A model generated the notes under the pieces. That model had not been told where the DNA came from, searched no databases, and worked only from the letters and a program-made list of their open reading frames with translations. 64,000 nt of DNA, taken from positions 1-64,000 of the forward strand of contig JACRCQ010000046.1 of assembly GCA_016218915.1 (NCBI GenBank). The letters run 5' to 3'. Positions 48,151 through 57,033 of the stretch are shown piece after piece. The position numbers and the translations under genes were made by a program. Source of the stretch: Deltaproteobacteria bacterium. GTDB lineage: Bacteria; Myxococcota_A; Polyangia; Polyangiales; Polyangiaceae. How positions within the stretch are numbered: the first letter of the stretch is position 1; each line of letters begins with the position of its first letter.

Positions 48151-49740
48151 GTGCGGTACCGGTTTCTTTCGCTCCTTCCCACGCTGCTCGCTGGCGTGAC
48201 GCTGTTGTGCTGCACTCGCCCGCAGGAGACGGCCAAGCCTTCGCCCCCTCCCCCTGCCAGCGCTTCGGCATTGCCCCCGGCCTCTGCTGCGCCGTCCGCT
48301 TCGCTCGCGCCCGCTCCGACCGCGCTCCCTTCTCCGCCCGTGCGATCGGTCACGCTCCTGTACACCTCCGACGAGCACGGATGGATGCTCCCGCACGTCA
48401 CCAAAGGAGGAGGCGCGGCCGCGTTGCTTCAGCAGTGGGTCAGGAGCGAGAAGCACTGCCTTCCTGACCATCCTGGCGGCTGCGAGGACGCCACCACGCT
48501 CGCGATTTCCGGCGGAGACAATTGGACCGGCCCGGCGATCAGCAGCGTCGCACTGGGCAAACCCATGGCCGAGATCATGCACTCGATCGGCTACGTCGCC
48601 TCGGCCATGGGCAACCACGAGCTCGACTTCGGCCAGGCGAACTTCGCGGACAACGCCCGGATCCAGGGGTGCGACTTCCTATCCGCCAACGTCCACTGGG
48701 CTGAGGGCCATACCCCGCTTCCGGTCAAACCCTTCGTCATCGTGCGCAGAAACCAGGTGCGCATCGGGGTGATCGGCCTGTCCACCACCTCCACGCCTAC
48801 CCATCTGCTTCCCACGAGCTCGGAGGGGCTGACCTTCGAGGACGAGGAGCAGACGCTCGCCCGGGTCGTACCGGAGGTATGGAAGGCCGGCGCGGACGCG
48901 GTCGTGATCACCGCGCATGTGTGCCCTGACGTGATGCAGGCCATCGTGGGCAAGCATCCCGAGTGGAACATCGCCTTCGTCGGAGCCGGGCATTGCCACT
49001 CCCTCAAGTCCCTCATGGCAGGGAAGGTTCCTGTGCTTGAGCCGGCGGCAGAGCTTACCTGGTATGTGCGTGTGCCCATCACCGTCGACCTGGCTCGCCC
49101 TCAGCAAGAGAGGCTGCTGTCGGTCCAACCCCAGCTCGTGGAGCTCGGTAGCCTTCCTTCCCCTGCCGAGCTCACCGCGCCGGTCAAGACCCTGCAGGCG
49201 GACATCCAGAAGTGGAAGGCGTCCTCGGACGAGAAGCTGGGGCAGGTGATCGGCTTCTCCGGACAGGGAATCACGCGGGAATCACCGGCCATGGTCAAGT
49301 GGCTGCTCGGCGCCTGGCGCAAGCAGCTGCACGCCGACGTCGCGATCATGAACCGCCACGGGATGCGCCAGGATCTCACCCCGGGCGAGGTCCACGTCAG
49401 CAGCGTCTGGGACATCCTTCCCTTTGAGAACAAGATCGTTACCCTGAAGCTCACCGGTCAGTACCTGGTGGAGAACGCCACGTGCTGCCACGGGCTCATC
49501 GATGGGATGAAGCTGATCAACAAGGCATGGGTGCTGTCCGACGGCAGGAAGGTCGATCCGGCAGCTTCCTACGTCGTGGTAACCCCGGACTACGCCTTCT
49601 TCGGCGGGTCCGGATTTCGGTTCAAGGATCAGGCGACCGACGTGCAGTTCGGCACGGACTGGCGCGACTCGATCGTGGAATGGATGAAGGCCCACAAGTC
49701 CACCCGCGGTCAGCCGCTGGAGACGCTCGTCTTCCACTAG
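48151..49740 (+). CDS. 5'-nucleotidase/UshA-family lipoprotein
   Basis: A 529-aa metallophosphoesterase lipoprotein. GTG start, signal peptide with a Cys-Cys lipobox (TLLCC), Pro/Ala linker, then the calcineurin-like catalytic domain: LLYTSDEHGWMLPH, ISGGDNWTG, ASAMGNHELDFG and, later, VITAHVCPD and GAGHCHSLKS. The C-terminal 5'-nucleotidase domain follows (DVAIMNRHGMRQDLTPGEV ... FENKIVTLKLTGQYL). UshA-type enzymes hydrolyse nucleotides or UDP-sugars in the periplasm. One normal metal-site phrase (HD or HxH) reads DEHG and GHCH, still plausible. Sequence upstream in the same frame overlaps the TetR gene and is not coding here. Confidence 0.88.
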   Translation: MRYRFLSLLPTLLAGVTLLCCTRPQETAKPSPPPPASASALPPASAAPSASLAPAPTALPSPPVRSVTLLYTSDEHGWMLPHVTKGGGAAALLQQWVRSEKHCLPDHPGGCEDATTLAISGGDNWTGPAISSVALGKPMAEIMHSIGYVASAMGNHELDFGQANFADNARIQGCDFLSANVHWAEGHTPLPVKPFVIVRRNQVRIGVIGLSTTSTPTHLLPTSSEGLTFEDEEQTLARVVPEVWKAGADAVVITAHVCPDVMQAIVGKHPEWNIAFVGAGHCHSLKSLMAGKVPVLEPAAELTWYVRVPITVDLARPQQERLLSVQPQLVELGSLPSPAELTAPVKTLQADIQKWKASSDEKLGQVIGFSGQGITRESPAMVKWLLGAWRKQLHADVAIMNRHGMRQDLTPGEVHVSSVWDILPFENKIVTLKLTGQYLVENATCCHGLIDGMKLINKAWVLSDGRKVDPAASYVVVTPDYAFFGGSGFRFKDQATDVQFGTDWRDSIVEWMKAHKSTRGQPLETLVFH

Positions 49741-49753
49741 CGCTTCGGACGGC

Positions 49754-49793
49754 GCCGCGACCGCATGGAGCCGGCCGCGACCGCATGGAGCCG
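49754..49793. repeat. 20-bp tandem duplication
   Basis: Two identical 20-base units beginning GCCGCGACCGCATGGAGCCG lie end to end between the convergent nucleotidase and HD-GYP genes. A further partial unit may follow. No function seen. Confidence 0.9.
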
Positions 49794-49835
49794 CGACCGT
49801 CAGGGAGCGGGACTGCCGCGCGCCTTCACCACCCG

Positions 49836-51947
49836 CTACTTGGCGTTGAAGAGCTTGCTCATCCCGAGGTCGGCCTCCGGAATCGGACCTTCCCGCTCGA
49901 GCAGCTCCAGGAACGCGTTGACGACCCGCGGATCGAACTGGCTTCCCGACCCTTTGCGGATCTCGTCCATGGCCAGACGCTTGTCGAGCGCCTTGCGATA
50001 CGGCCGGTTGGAGGTCATGGCATCGTAGGAGTCCGCCACGGCGATGATGCGGGCGCCCAGGGGGATCGCGTCGCCTTTGAGCCGCTCCGGGTAACCGGTG
50101 CCGTCGTATCGCTCGTGATGGTGGCGCACGATCCCCTGTACCGTGTCGAGGAAGCGCAGCGGCCCGATGATCGAGTCGCCGTAGATCGGGTGGTTCTCGA
50201 TCATCTTGCGATCGTCGGCGGTCAGCGGCAGCACCTTGTTCAGGATCGCGTCGGCGATCCCGATCTTGCCGATGTCGTGCAGCAGGCTCGCGTGCCCGAG
50301 GATCCGCCGGTCCTCCTCGGAGACTCCCATGGCCGCCGCCGTGCGAAGCGCATAGCGCATCACGCGCTCCGAATGCCCCTTGGTGTAGGAATCACGGGCT
50401 TCCAGCGCCTGCGCCAGCGATCGAATGGTCTCGAAGTACGTCCGCTGCATGTTCTCGAACAGCCTGGCATTCTCGATCGCGATGGCTGCCTGGCTGGCTA
50501 GCGTCTCCAGCAGCCGCCTCTCCTCGTCGCTGAAGTGCCCCACCCCTCGGCTCACCTCGAACGAGCCGATCGTGCGCTCCCCGATCCGAAGCGGAACGCC
50601 GAGCACCTCGCGGCTCATGGGCCCCGACTCGCTCTCCTCCGGCTGCTCGTCCGTCTGGTGCACGCGAACCCGCAGCTCCTTGGACTCCTCGTCCATCAGC
50701 TTGATGGCGCTCATCGACGAATGGATGATCTCGCGCGTCATTCGCACGATCGCCTGCAACGTGTCATCGAGATCCAGGCTGGAGGTGATGGTGCGGGAGG
50801 CTTCTTGCAGGGTCAGCAGCTCGTGGACCCGGGTCTCGAGCTTGGTGTTCGTGTCGCTGATCGTTCGCGTGTGCTCGAGAAGCTCGCGGTTCATCCGCTC
50901 CATCTCGATCACGTTGCGGTGCAGCTTGAGGTTGGCCCGCTCCAGCTCGTGGTAGGTCTCTGCATTGCCGATCGCGATGGCAGCCTGAAGCGCGAACGTC
51001 GACAGCAGCTCCAGGTCCGCCTCGGCAAACGCTCCGGCAACCGGGCTCTCCGCGTCGAGCACCCCGAGCAGCTGGCCACGGGCGATGAGCGGGGCAGCCA
51101 TCTCGCACCTTCCCCCTGCCACGCCCGGGATGTAGCGGGATTCCCGGCTCACGTCGCTCACCAGCACCGGCTTGCCCGTGCGCGCCACCTCCCCCGTCAC
51201 CCCTTCGCCTACCGGGATGTGCAGCTCCCGAACCTTCTCGTCGTAGCCGATCGCCGCCCGTACCCGCAGCTCCCCGTCCGTGCCGTTGAAGAGCAGCACC
51301 GCGCATTGCTCGAACCGCAACGCCTCGCGCGACAGCAGCAGGATCTTCTGCAGCACCTCGTCCAGATCCAGCGTCGACGACAGCACCTGCGCTGCCTGGC
51401 TGAGCAGCTGCAGCCGCTTGACCTGACGCTCCAGCTCGGCGCTGCGATGGGAAAGGCTCTCGTGGAGCTTCGCGTTCTGGACCGCCACCGCCGCATGATT
51501 GGCGAATGTGGCGAAAAGCTCCATGTCCTGCTCGCTCACGTCGGCACGAGCCTTGAGCTCCGCATCCAGCACGCCAATCACCGAGCCGTCCAATTGCATC
51601 GGCGCCGCCATCTCGGATACCGCGCCGGTCACCCCGCCGACATAGTCAGGGTCGGACCGTACGTCGGCCACGAACACAGGCTTGCCCTCGCGCGCTACCC
51701 TGCCCGTCACCCCTTGCCCGAGCCGCCCTCGATAGGCTTCGATCACGCCCGGGTCGTAGCCACGCGCACGTTGCACCCGCAGCTCGCCCGTTGGCTCGTC
51801 GATCAGCAGAACCGCGCACGTGTCCAGGTGGAACACATCGTCCACCAGCGCCAGGATCGTGTCGAGCAGAGAGCCGAGCTCGTGGCAACGGGTCATGGCC
51901 CTGCTTGCTTCGCCCAGCTTCGCCAGCCTACGAACGAGCTCTTGCAC
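49836..51947 (-). CDS. GAF-GAF-GAF-HD-GYP phosphodiesterase (cyclic di-GMP type)
   Basis: A 703-aa cytoplasmic signalling protein. Three GAF domains (about 20-160, 195-330, 380-510) are followed by an HD-GYP domain with metal-site motifs HASLLHDIGKIGI and HHHERYDGTGYPERLKG, then AVADSYDAMTSNRPYRKAL. In this family the domain hydrolyses c-di-GMP and occasionally 3',3'-cGAMP. The GAF domains could bind cyclic nucleotides or other small ligands. The GTG start follows GGAGG at 5 bases. No membrane segment is seen. The gene is a single unit between the nucleotidase and SH3b genes. Confidence 0.92.
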   Translation of the reverse strand: MQELVRRLAKLGEASRAMTRCHELGSLLDTILALVDDVFHLDTCAVLLIDEPTGELRVQRARGYDPGVIEAYRGRLGQGVTGRVAREGKPVFVADVRSDPDYVGGVTGAVSEMAAPMQLDGSVIGVLDAELKARADVSEQDMELFATFANHAAVAVQNAKLHESLSHRSAELERQVKRLQLLSQAAQVLSSTLDLDEVLQKILLLSREALRFEQCAVLLFNGTDGELRVRAAIGYDEKVRELHIPVGEGVTGEVARTGKPVLVSDVSRESRYIPGVAGGRCEMAAPLIARGQLLGVLDAESPVAGAFAEADLELLSTFALQAAIAIGNAETYHELERANLKLHRNVIEMERMNRELLEHTRTISDTNTKLETRVHELLTLQEASRTITSSLDLDDTLQAIVRMTREIIHSSMSAIKLMDEESKELRVRVHQTDEQPEESESGPMSREVLGVPLRIGERTIGSFEVSRGVGHFSDEERRLLETLASQAAIAIENARLFENMQRTYFETIRSLAQALEARDSYTKGHSERVMRYALRTAAAMGVSEEDRRILGHASLLHDIGKIGIADAILNKVLPLTADDRKMIENHPIYGDSIIGPLRFLDTVQGIVRHHHERYDGTGYPERLKGDAIPLGARIIAVADSYDAMTSNRPYRKALDKRLAMDEIRKGSGSQFDPRVVNAFLELLEREGPIPEADLGMSKLFNAK

Positions 51948-52030
51948 CGTGCCTCCAACGTCGCCCAGTTGCGTCGACGCTCGCCCATCGCGTGGTGAGC
52001 CCTTGCCCGCGAACAGTCCTGTGCCGTCCG

Positions 52031-52942
52031 CTACTGCGCGATGGAACCTCGATACACCCAGCCTTCCCGATCACCGAAGCGGATTTTATACCATCCCCCC
52101 TTGCGCGACAGTAGGTCGACGCGGGTGCCTCGAACCAATCGTGCCACGACCTTGCCTTCCTTCGGCTCGTCGCGCACCAACACCGTGTCGTAGACCACTT
52201 GCCCAGGCCCAAGCCCCGGCTCCTTCGACTTCTTGTCTTCCTGCTCTCCGGGCTCCGGCTTCTCCGCAGTGGATGCAGGAGCCGGCTCGATGTCGGGCGC
52301 CTTGCCAGGCGGCAGGAACTGCGCCGTGTAGAAGATCGAGTACCTCGCGTGCTGGTGCGTGACCTCGTCGAGCTTCGCCTTCTGGAACTCGGTCTCCAGG
52401 CACTGGAAGATCCCGGTCACCGCCGCTGGCGGAAGCGTCGTCGACTTGCCCCGCACCAGCTTGATCTTGCCCCGGTTGAAGTCCAGATCGAATCCGATCG
52501 ACATCTTGCCGTTCAATCCGGGCGTCGCAGGGCACTTCGACAGCCCACGAAGCCGCGACAACGACACTGAATCGAAGTCCGGAGCGTCGCACTCCTCCAG
52601 CGGCTTGCCCTTGGCATTTCGACAGCTCAGCACCTTGCCGGCGCTGATGGCCACCGATGGCCCTGTCCCGGCTGGGGCTGGAGCCGACGCGGACGCCACG
52701 GGCGATGGGGACGAGGACGAAAGCCCAGGTGCGGGGCGCCCGGTCGATCCGCTCGCCGATGCCACCGCAATCGCCTTGCCCTCGTCGGGCGGTGCAGGCC
52801 CCAGCCTCACCCCGGCAAGCCTCGGCCAGGCAATTCCCACCACGAACCCCACGATCGCAATCACGCTCACCCGCGTCCAGACCGGGCGATCGCTCGCCTG
52901 ATCGGGCACGGATACCACTGGGCGTTCCTGCACGTGAGCCAT
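52031..52942 (-). CDS. Membrane protein with C-terminal bacterial SH3 domain
   Basis: A 303-aa protein: short cytoplasmic N-terminus, one helix (about 25-42, VSVIAIVGFVVGIAWP), an Ala/Ser/Pro-rich linker, a region of uncertain fold with paired Cys (KVLSCRNAKGKPLEECDAPD), and a C-terminal SH3b domain (about 248-303: TVLVRDEPKEGKVVARLVRG, LLSRKGGWYKIRFGDREGWV). SH3b domains bind cell-wall or protein ligands. It is divergent from the VanW gene, which also points to an envelope role. GAGGG precedes the start. Confidence 0.75.
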   Translation of the reverse strand: MAHVQERPVVSVPDQASDRPVWTRVSVIAIVGFVVGIAWPRLAGVRLGPAPPDEGKAIAVASASGSTGRPAPGLSSSSPSPVASASAPAPAGTGPSVAISAGKVLSCRNAKGKPLEECDAPDFDSVSLSRLRGLSKCPATPGLNGKMSIGFDLDFNRGKIKLVRGKSTTLPPAAVTGIFQCLETEFQKAKLDEVTHQHARYSIFYTAQFLPPGKAPDIEPAPASTAEKPEPGEQEDKKSKEPGLGPGQVVYDTVLVRDEPKEGKVVARLVRGTRVDLLSRKGGWYKIRFGDREGWVYRGSIAQ

Positions 52943-53067
52943 CGCCCTCGCCGTACCACAGCCCGCCGGATCGGGCGAATGTTTCGCCGCTTTTTGCCAC
53001 TCGCCCCCGGGTTGAGACGCCGCCGGGTATGGTGCATGCTCGATCGGGCGTTGATCGGTCGGCTACC

Positions 53068-54573
53068 ATGTCCCGCAGCACCTCCATCGTCTTGCGTCTG
53101 CTTGCCTCGGGTGCCCTCGTCGTGGCCACCACCACGGGAGCCGCCGCCACCGCCCTCCGAATCCTGCCCGCCGACGACGCCCCTGCCGCCGGCCTGCTCG
53201 TCGATGGCGCACCGCTGCCTGCAGGCAGCTCGCTTCGCGGTTTTGTGCTGAAGAAAGCCGCAGAGCACGAGTCCGCAAAAGTGCAGGTTCATCTGCCTGG
53301 GCGCTCGCATCCGGTCACGATGACGTTGGCGGAGCTCGGCGTGCGCCCGGACGTCGAGCTGGCCGTGCAACGCGCCATGGCCATCGGGCACGTGGGAAGC
53401 ATCGAGCAACGGCTCGAAGAATCGCTGCGTGCGCGCCAGGGGCGGATCGACGTGCCGATCACTTGGAGTGTCGAGGCTTCTGCGCTGTTCAAGTGGTTGG
53501 AGCCGATCAAGGAAGACACCGACGAGCCTCCGCTCCCGGCGCGCCTCGATCTGAACAAGCACACCGTGATCCCGCATCGGAGCGGCAAGTACCTCGACCT
53601 GTACGAGGCGGTCGAGGCCGTGGACCGCGTGGCTCGCCTCGGCGCGCCAGAGCTTCGCCTCCCGCCGGTCGAGGTTCCGCCCGTCGCATCCTCCGAATTC
53701 CTGGAGAAGATCGACATTACCCAGGTCGTGGGGCACTTCGAGACGCGCTTCGGATACCTCGGCGGAGAAGCGAACCGCGCGCAGAACATCGCCACAGCCG
53801 CCTCGCGGCTCGATGGGTTCGTGCTCTTGCCAGGCCAAATCATGTCCTTCAACGCGGTGGTCGGCCATCGCACCCTGGAGAACGGCTTCGCCAAGGGCTG
53901 GGAGATCTTCAAGGGCGAGATGGTCGAAGGCATCGGCGGCGGCACCTGCCAGGTCGCAAGCACGTTGCACGCGGCGTCCTACCTCGCCGGCCTCGAGGTC
54001 ATCGAGCGCTCCCCGCATTCGCGCCCCAGCGGCTACATCACCATGGGCCTGGATTCCACGGTCGTGGATGGCTCGGTGGACCTCAAGCTCCGCAATCCCT
54101 TCTCGTTCCCGGTCGTACTTCACAGCAAGGTGGACCACGGAGTCATCACCTTCGAGCTGCTCGGCCAGCAGCGACCGGTGATGGTCACCTTCAAGCGCGA
54201 TGTGCTCGGCGTGCGGGACTACAAGCGCCAGGTGCGCGAGACCGGGTACCTGCCCGCTGGCAAGATCGTCCTCAAGCAGCATGGGATTCGCGGCTATTCG
54301 ATCCGACGCACCCGGGTGATGAAGTTCCGCGATGGCACGGAGCACGAGGAGATCACCACGGACATTTACCCTGCTACGGCCGAGATCTACCTGGTGCCAC
54401 CTGGCACGGACGAGTCGGTGCTTCCGCCGCTTCCCGGAGAGACCAAGGACCCGCCCGCGGATGCACAGCCCGCTTCGTCTGCCGCCCCGGTCGAGATCGT
54501 GCTCGCCCCTGGGGTGCATCGCCCTTCCGCAGAGCAGGCCGGGGCGCCTGGCAGGCTCGTAATCACGCGGTGA
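53068..54573 (+). CDS. VanW-family protein
   Basis: A 501-aa exported protein with a signal peptide (about 1-28). A peptidoglycan-binding-like region precedes the VanW domain (about 220-360): NIATAASRLDGFVLLPGQIM, SFNAVVGHRTLENGFAKGWE, then GIGGGTCQVASTLHAAS, RSPHSRPSGYITMGLDSTV and VLHSKVDHGVITFELLG. The GGGTCQV motif is the family hallmark. VanW occurs in vancomycin-resistance clusters, but most members are outside them and their function is unknown. A Pro/Ala tail follows. The start is ATG with no clear ribosome site. Confidence 0.85.
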   Translation: MSRSTSIVLRLLASGALVVATTTGAAATALRILPADDAPAAGLLVDGAPLPAGSSLRGFVLKKAAEHESAKVQVHLPGRSHPVTMTLAELGVRPDVELAVQRAMAIGHVGSIEQRLEESLRARQGRIDVPITWSVEASALFKWLEPIKEDTDEPPLPARLDLNKHTVIPHRSGKYLDLYEAVEAVDRVARLGAPELRLPPVEVPPVASSEFLEKIDITQVVGHFETRFGYLGGEANRAQNIATAASRLDGFVLLPGQIMSFNAVVGHRTLENGFAKGWEIFKGEMVEGIGGGTCQVASTLHAASYLAGLEVIERSPHSRPSGYITMGLDSTVVDGSVDLKLRNPFSFPVVLHSKVDHGVITFELLGQQRPVMVTFKRDVLGVRDYKRQVRETGYLPAGKIVLKQHGIRGYSIRRTRVMKFRDGTEHEEITTDIYPATAEIYLVPPGTDESVLPPLPGETKDPPADAQPASSAAPVEIVLAPGVHRPSAEQAGAPGRLVITR

Positions 54574-54649
54574 ACACGCGCGCACAGACGATCCACCTGT
54601 GAAACGGTTCCAGGATCCAGCTCGATGAACTACAGTGCCGTACCGGGCG

Positions 54650-56371
54650 ATGAAGAGCTGTCCGCGATGCAACCTTCGGTATCCTGACTCGAGCACGAGC
54701 TGCTTTCTCGACGGCTCGGCCCTGGTCCAGGTCGTCGATCCGCGTCTCGGAACCGTGCTCGCTGGACGCTACCTGATCGAGCGCGTCCTGGCAGAAGGCG
54801 GGATGGGGGTCGTCTACGTCGCTCGCCATCGCCTCGTCGATCGCCCCTGCGCGGTCAAGATCATGAGCGCTACGCACAGCCGCAACAAGGTCGTGCGCGA
54901 GCGCTTCCGGCGAGAAGCCAAGGCAGCGCAGCAGCTCGCTCATCCCAACATCATCGAGATCTTCGACCAGGGCGAGACCGATGACGGCATGCCCTATCTG
55001 GTCATGGAGCTGCTCGAAGGAGAGCCGCTGTCCGAGGTGCTCAAGCGCGGCCCCATGCAGCTGCCGGTCGCGCTCCCGATCCTGATCCAGATCGCAAGGG
55101 CGCTCGCCCGCGCCCACGACTTCGACGTCATTCACCGCGATCTGAAGCCGGACAACATCTTCATTCGAATCGACGGCACGCAGAGCACGGTCAAGCTGCT
55201 CGACTTCGGCATTGCCCGCTCCCTGCACGAGCAGCGATTGACAGCCCAGGGGGAGGTGTTCGGCAGTCCGCAATACATGGCACCGGAGCGGTTCAGCTCC
55301 ATTGACGCGGGCGCAGCCGCGGATCTCTACGCCGTGGGCGTGATCGCCTTCGAGATGCTCGCTGGCAGGTTGCCGTTCGGTGCCGAGGACGTCGGGGCCA
55401 TCCTCGTGCAGCACCTGACCGCACCTGTGCCCTCTCTGGCCGAACAGGGACTGTCCGTTCCTCCCCAGCTCGATGCGCTGGTTCGCGCGTTGATGGCAAA
55501 AGCTCCGACAGAGCGCCCTGTGGACGCCCATCGGGTCCACGCCGAGCTGGTCGAGATCTGCAACGGGCTGCACATCGCGCCTCCCACCGAGCCAGACAAG
55601 ACCGTGGCCGAGGATTGGGAGCCCCCCAAGTCGCTCCCCCCTACCGCCCTCGATCGGTGGGCTCGTCGCATCCTCACGTTCGAGCAGATGCTCCGGACCG
55701 CCTACGGACCGTCGCCCCCTGCGGCCATGCGCAGGCTCGTCGATCGCATCCGCGAGCAGGTCGACGACGTTCGCTTCCTCCGCTCCCAGGAAGCCGCCGA
55801 GCAGGACAAGCTCGAGGTGATCGAGGCGAGAGAGAGGGAAGGGCGCCAGCGCTTCGGCTTCGCCGCGGATGCTCTGGGCGTCGACGTCTCGCGCGCACGC
55901 AACGAAGCGCGCCAGGCCCACCTCGATGCCGCTGCCGCTGCATCCCATTCCACGTTGCATGCATCGCGGTTGCGCCAGCTCCAATCGGAGATCCGGGCCC
56001 TGGAGGAGCAGGCAGGGGCCGGAGCCCCGCCGGACGGCCTCGCCGTCGCCTATCGCAGCGCAGCCGATGAAATCGATGCGTGGCAGCGTACGCTCCTGGA
56101 AACCGCGTCGATGCGCCAGCGCGCAGATCAGGCCGACAGAATCGTCGTCGATCTCGAGTACCAGATCCAGGAGCTGCGCGCGGGCCTCACCCGGCTCGAG
56201 CAGTCCTCGGAGCGCGAGCGCGCGCAGGTGGAAGCCACGGTGATCGAGCTGGGGCGACGCGCCGAGACCTTGCAGAATGATCTCCTGCAGCTCGCCACCG
56301 AGCTGTGCACGCCGCTGCGAAGCTTTCCGGCCCTTGCGCCGATGTTCCTCGAGCTCGAAGCCGACGGCTGA
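54650..56371 (+). CDS. Ser/Thr kinase with N-terminal zinc ribbon and C-terminal coiled coil
   Basis: A 573-aa kinase. The N-terminus has a Cys motif (SCPRCNLRYPDSSTSCFLDG) resembling a zinc ribbon, then a kinase domain: AEGGMGVVY, CAVKIM, HRDLKPDN, DFGIAR and QYMAPERF. The Gly loop reads AEGGMG, slightly altered. After about residue 320 there is no membrane helix; instead a long helical, coiled-coil-like region (RLRQLQSEIRALEEQAG; IVVDLEYQIQELRAGLTRLE) suggests dimerisation. It is therefore soluble. A GTG five codons upstream is possible. The next gene starts about 80 bases later and may be co-transcribed. Confidence 0.9.
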   Translation: MKSCPRCNLRYPDSSTSCFLDGSALVQVVDPRLGTVLAGRYLIERVLAEGGMGVVYVARHRLVDRPCAVKIMSATHSRNKVVRERFRREAKAAQQLAHPNIIEIFDQGETDDGMPYLVMELLEGEPLSEVLKRGPMQLPVALPILIQIARALARAHDFDVIHRDLKPDNIFIRIDGTQSTVKLLDFGIARSLHEQRLTAQGEVFGSPQYMAPERFSSIDAGAAADLYAVGVIAFEMLAGRLPFGAEDVGAILVQHLTAPVPSLAEQGLSVPPQLDALVRALMAKAPTERPVDAHRVHAELVEICNGLHIAPPTEPDKTVAEDWEPPKSLPPTALDRWARRILTFEQMLRTAYGPSPPAAMRRLVDRIREQVDDVRFLRSQEAAEQDKLEVIEAREREGRQRFGFAADALGVDVSRARNEARQAHLDAAAAASHSTLHASRLRQLQSEIRALEEQAGAGAPPDGLAVAYRSAADEIDAWQRTLLETASMRQRADQADRIVVDLEYQIQELRAGLTRLEQSSERERAQVEATVIELGRRAETLQNDLLQLATELCTPLRSFPALAPMFLELEADG

Positions 56372-56454
56372 GCCGCAGGCCGCTCTTGCGCCGCATGGGG
56401 AAGCCCCGGGTCGCGGAGGGCGTACGATGGATCAGAGCGACCGCGGAGGTGCCC

Positions 56455-57024
56455 ATGAACCAGTGGCAGAACCTGTACGACCGGTTTGTGGGACTCGACC
56501 TGGAGCGCCGCAGGCGCGAGAAGCTGGAGCGCGCACGGGCCGAAGCGATCCAGGCGTTCGACGCTTGGTGCAGCCAGGCGGTGGACAACACCATGCGGGA
56601 GATCCACCACGCCATGTCGCGCCGCGCCCTGGACTTCGAGCGCTGCACCGGGTGCGCCGTGCAGGTGCAGTATCCTGCGCGCCCTGCCATCAAAGCGCCG
56701 CCTGACGGCCCCTACATGACCTTCCTGCACCTGCACGTGGGCTTCTCTCAGGTGCACCTGTATTCCCATCGGCTCTCCGGCGCCTGGCCGCTGCTGCACT
56801 CGATCCTCGTGGCATCCGACGCACGCAGCGGTCCACCGAGCTTGCGAAACCGCACCCTGGTGACCTTGCCGCGCTGCATGATCGTGCAGCGGGCCGATGG
56901 CGTGCAGCAGCTCCGACGTGTCGCGCCGGCAGATCCCCAACGGGATGGAGAGCCAATCGACGTGGAAGAAGTCGTGTACCGCTGCTTCGAGCTGCTCGTC
57001 GATGGCCTGCGCCGAGCTGCTTGA
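56455..57024 (+). CDS. Hypothetical protein downstream of the zinc-ribbon kinase
   Basis: A 189-aa protein with no signal peptide or membrane helix. The N-terminal half is helical and basic/acidic mixed (DLERRRREKLERARAEAIQA); the C-terminal half is mixed (MTFLHLHVGFSQVHLYSHRL; RNRTLVTLPRCMIVQRADGV). GGAGGT at 56445-56450 fixes the start 4 bases downstream. It is on the same strand as the kinase and could be a partner or substrate. No family is recognised. Confidence 0.62.
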   Translation: MNQWQNLYDRFVGLDLERRRREKLERARAEAIQAFDAWCSQAVDNTMREIHHAMSRRALDFERCTGCAVQVQYPARPAIKAPPDGPYMTFLHLHVGFSQVHLYSHRLSGAWPLLHSILVASDARSGPPSLRNRTLVTLPRCMIVQRADGVQQLRRVAPADPQRDGEPIDVEEVVYRCFELLVDGLRRAA

Positions 57025-57033
57025 TGCGAACGG

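Noticed and set aside
52867..54696. Open frame of 609 codons opposite the VanW gene
   Set aside because: Antisense frame without motifs; the VanW hallmark GGGTCQV is on the + strand.
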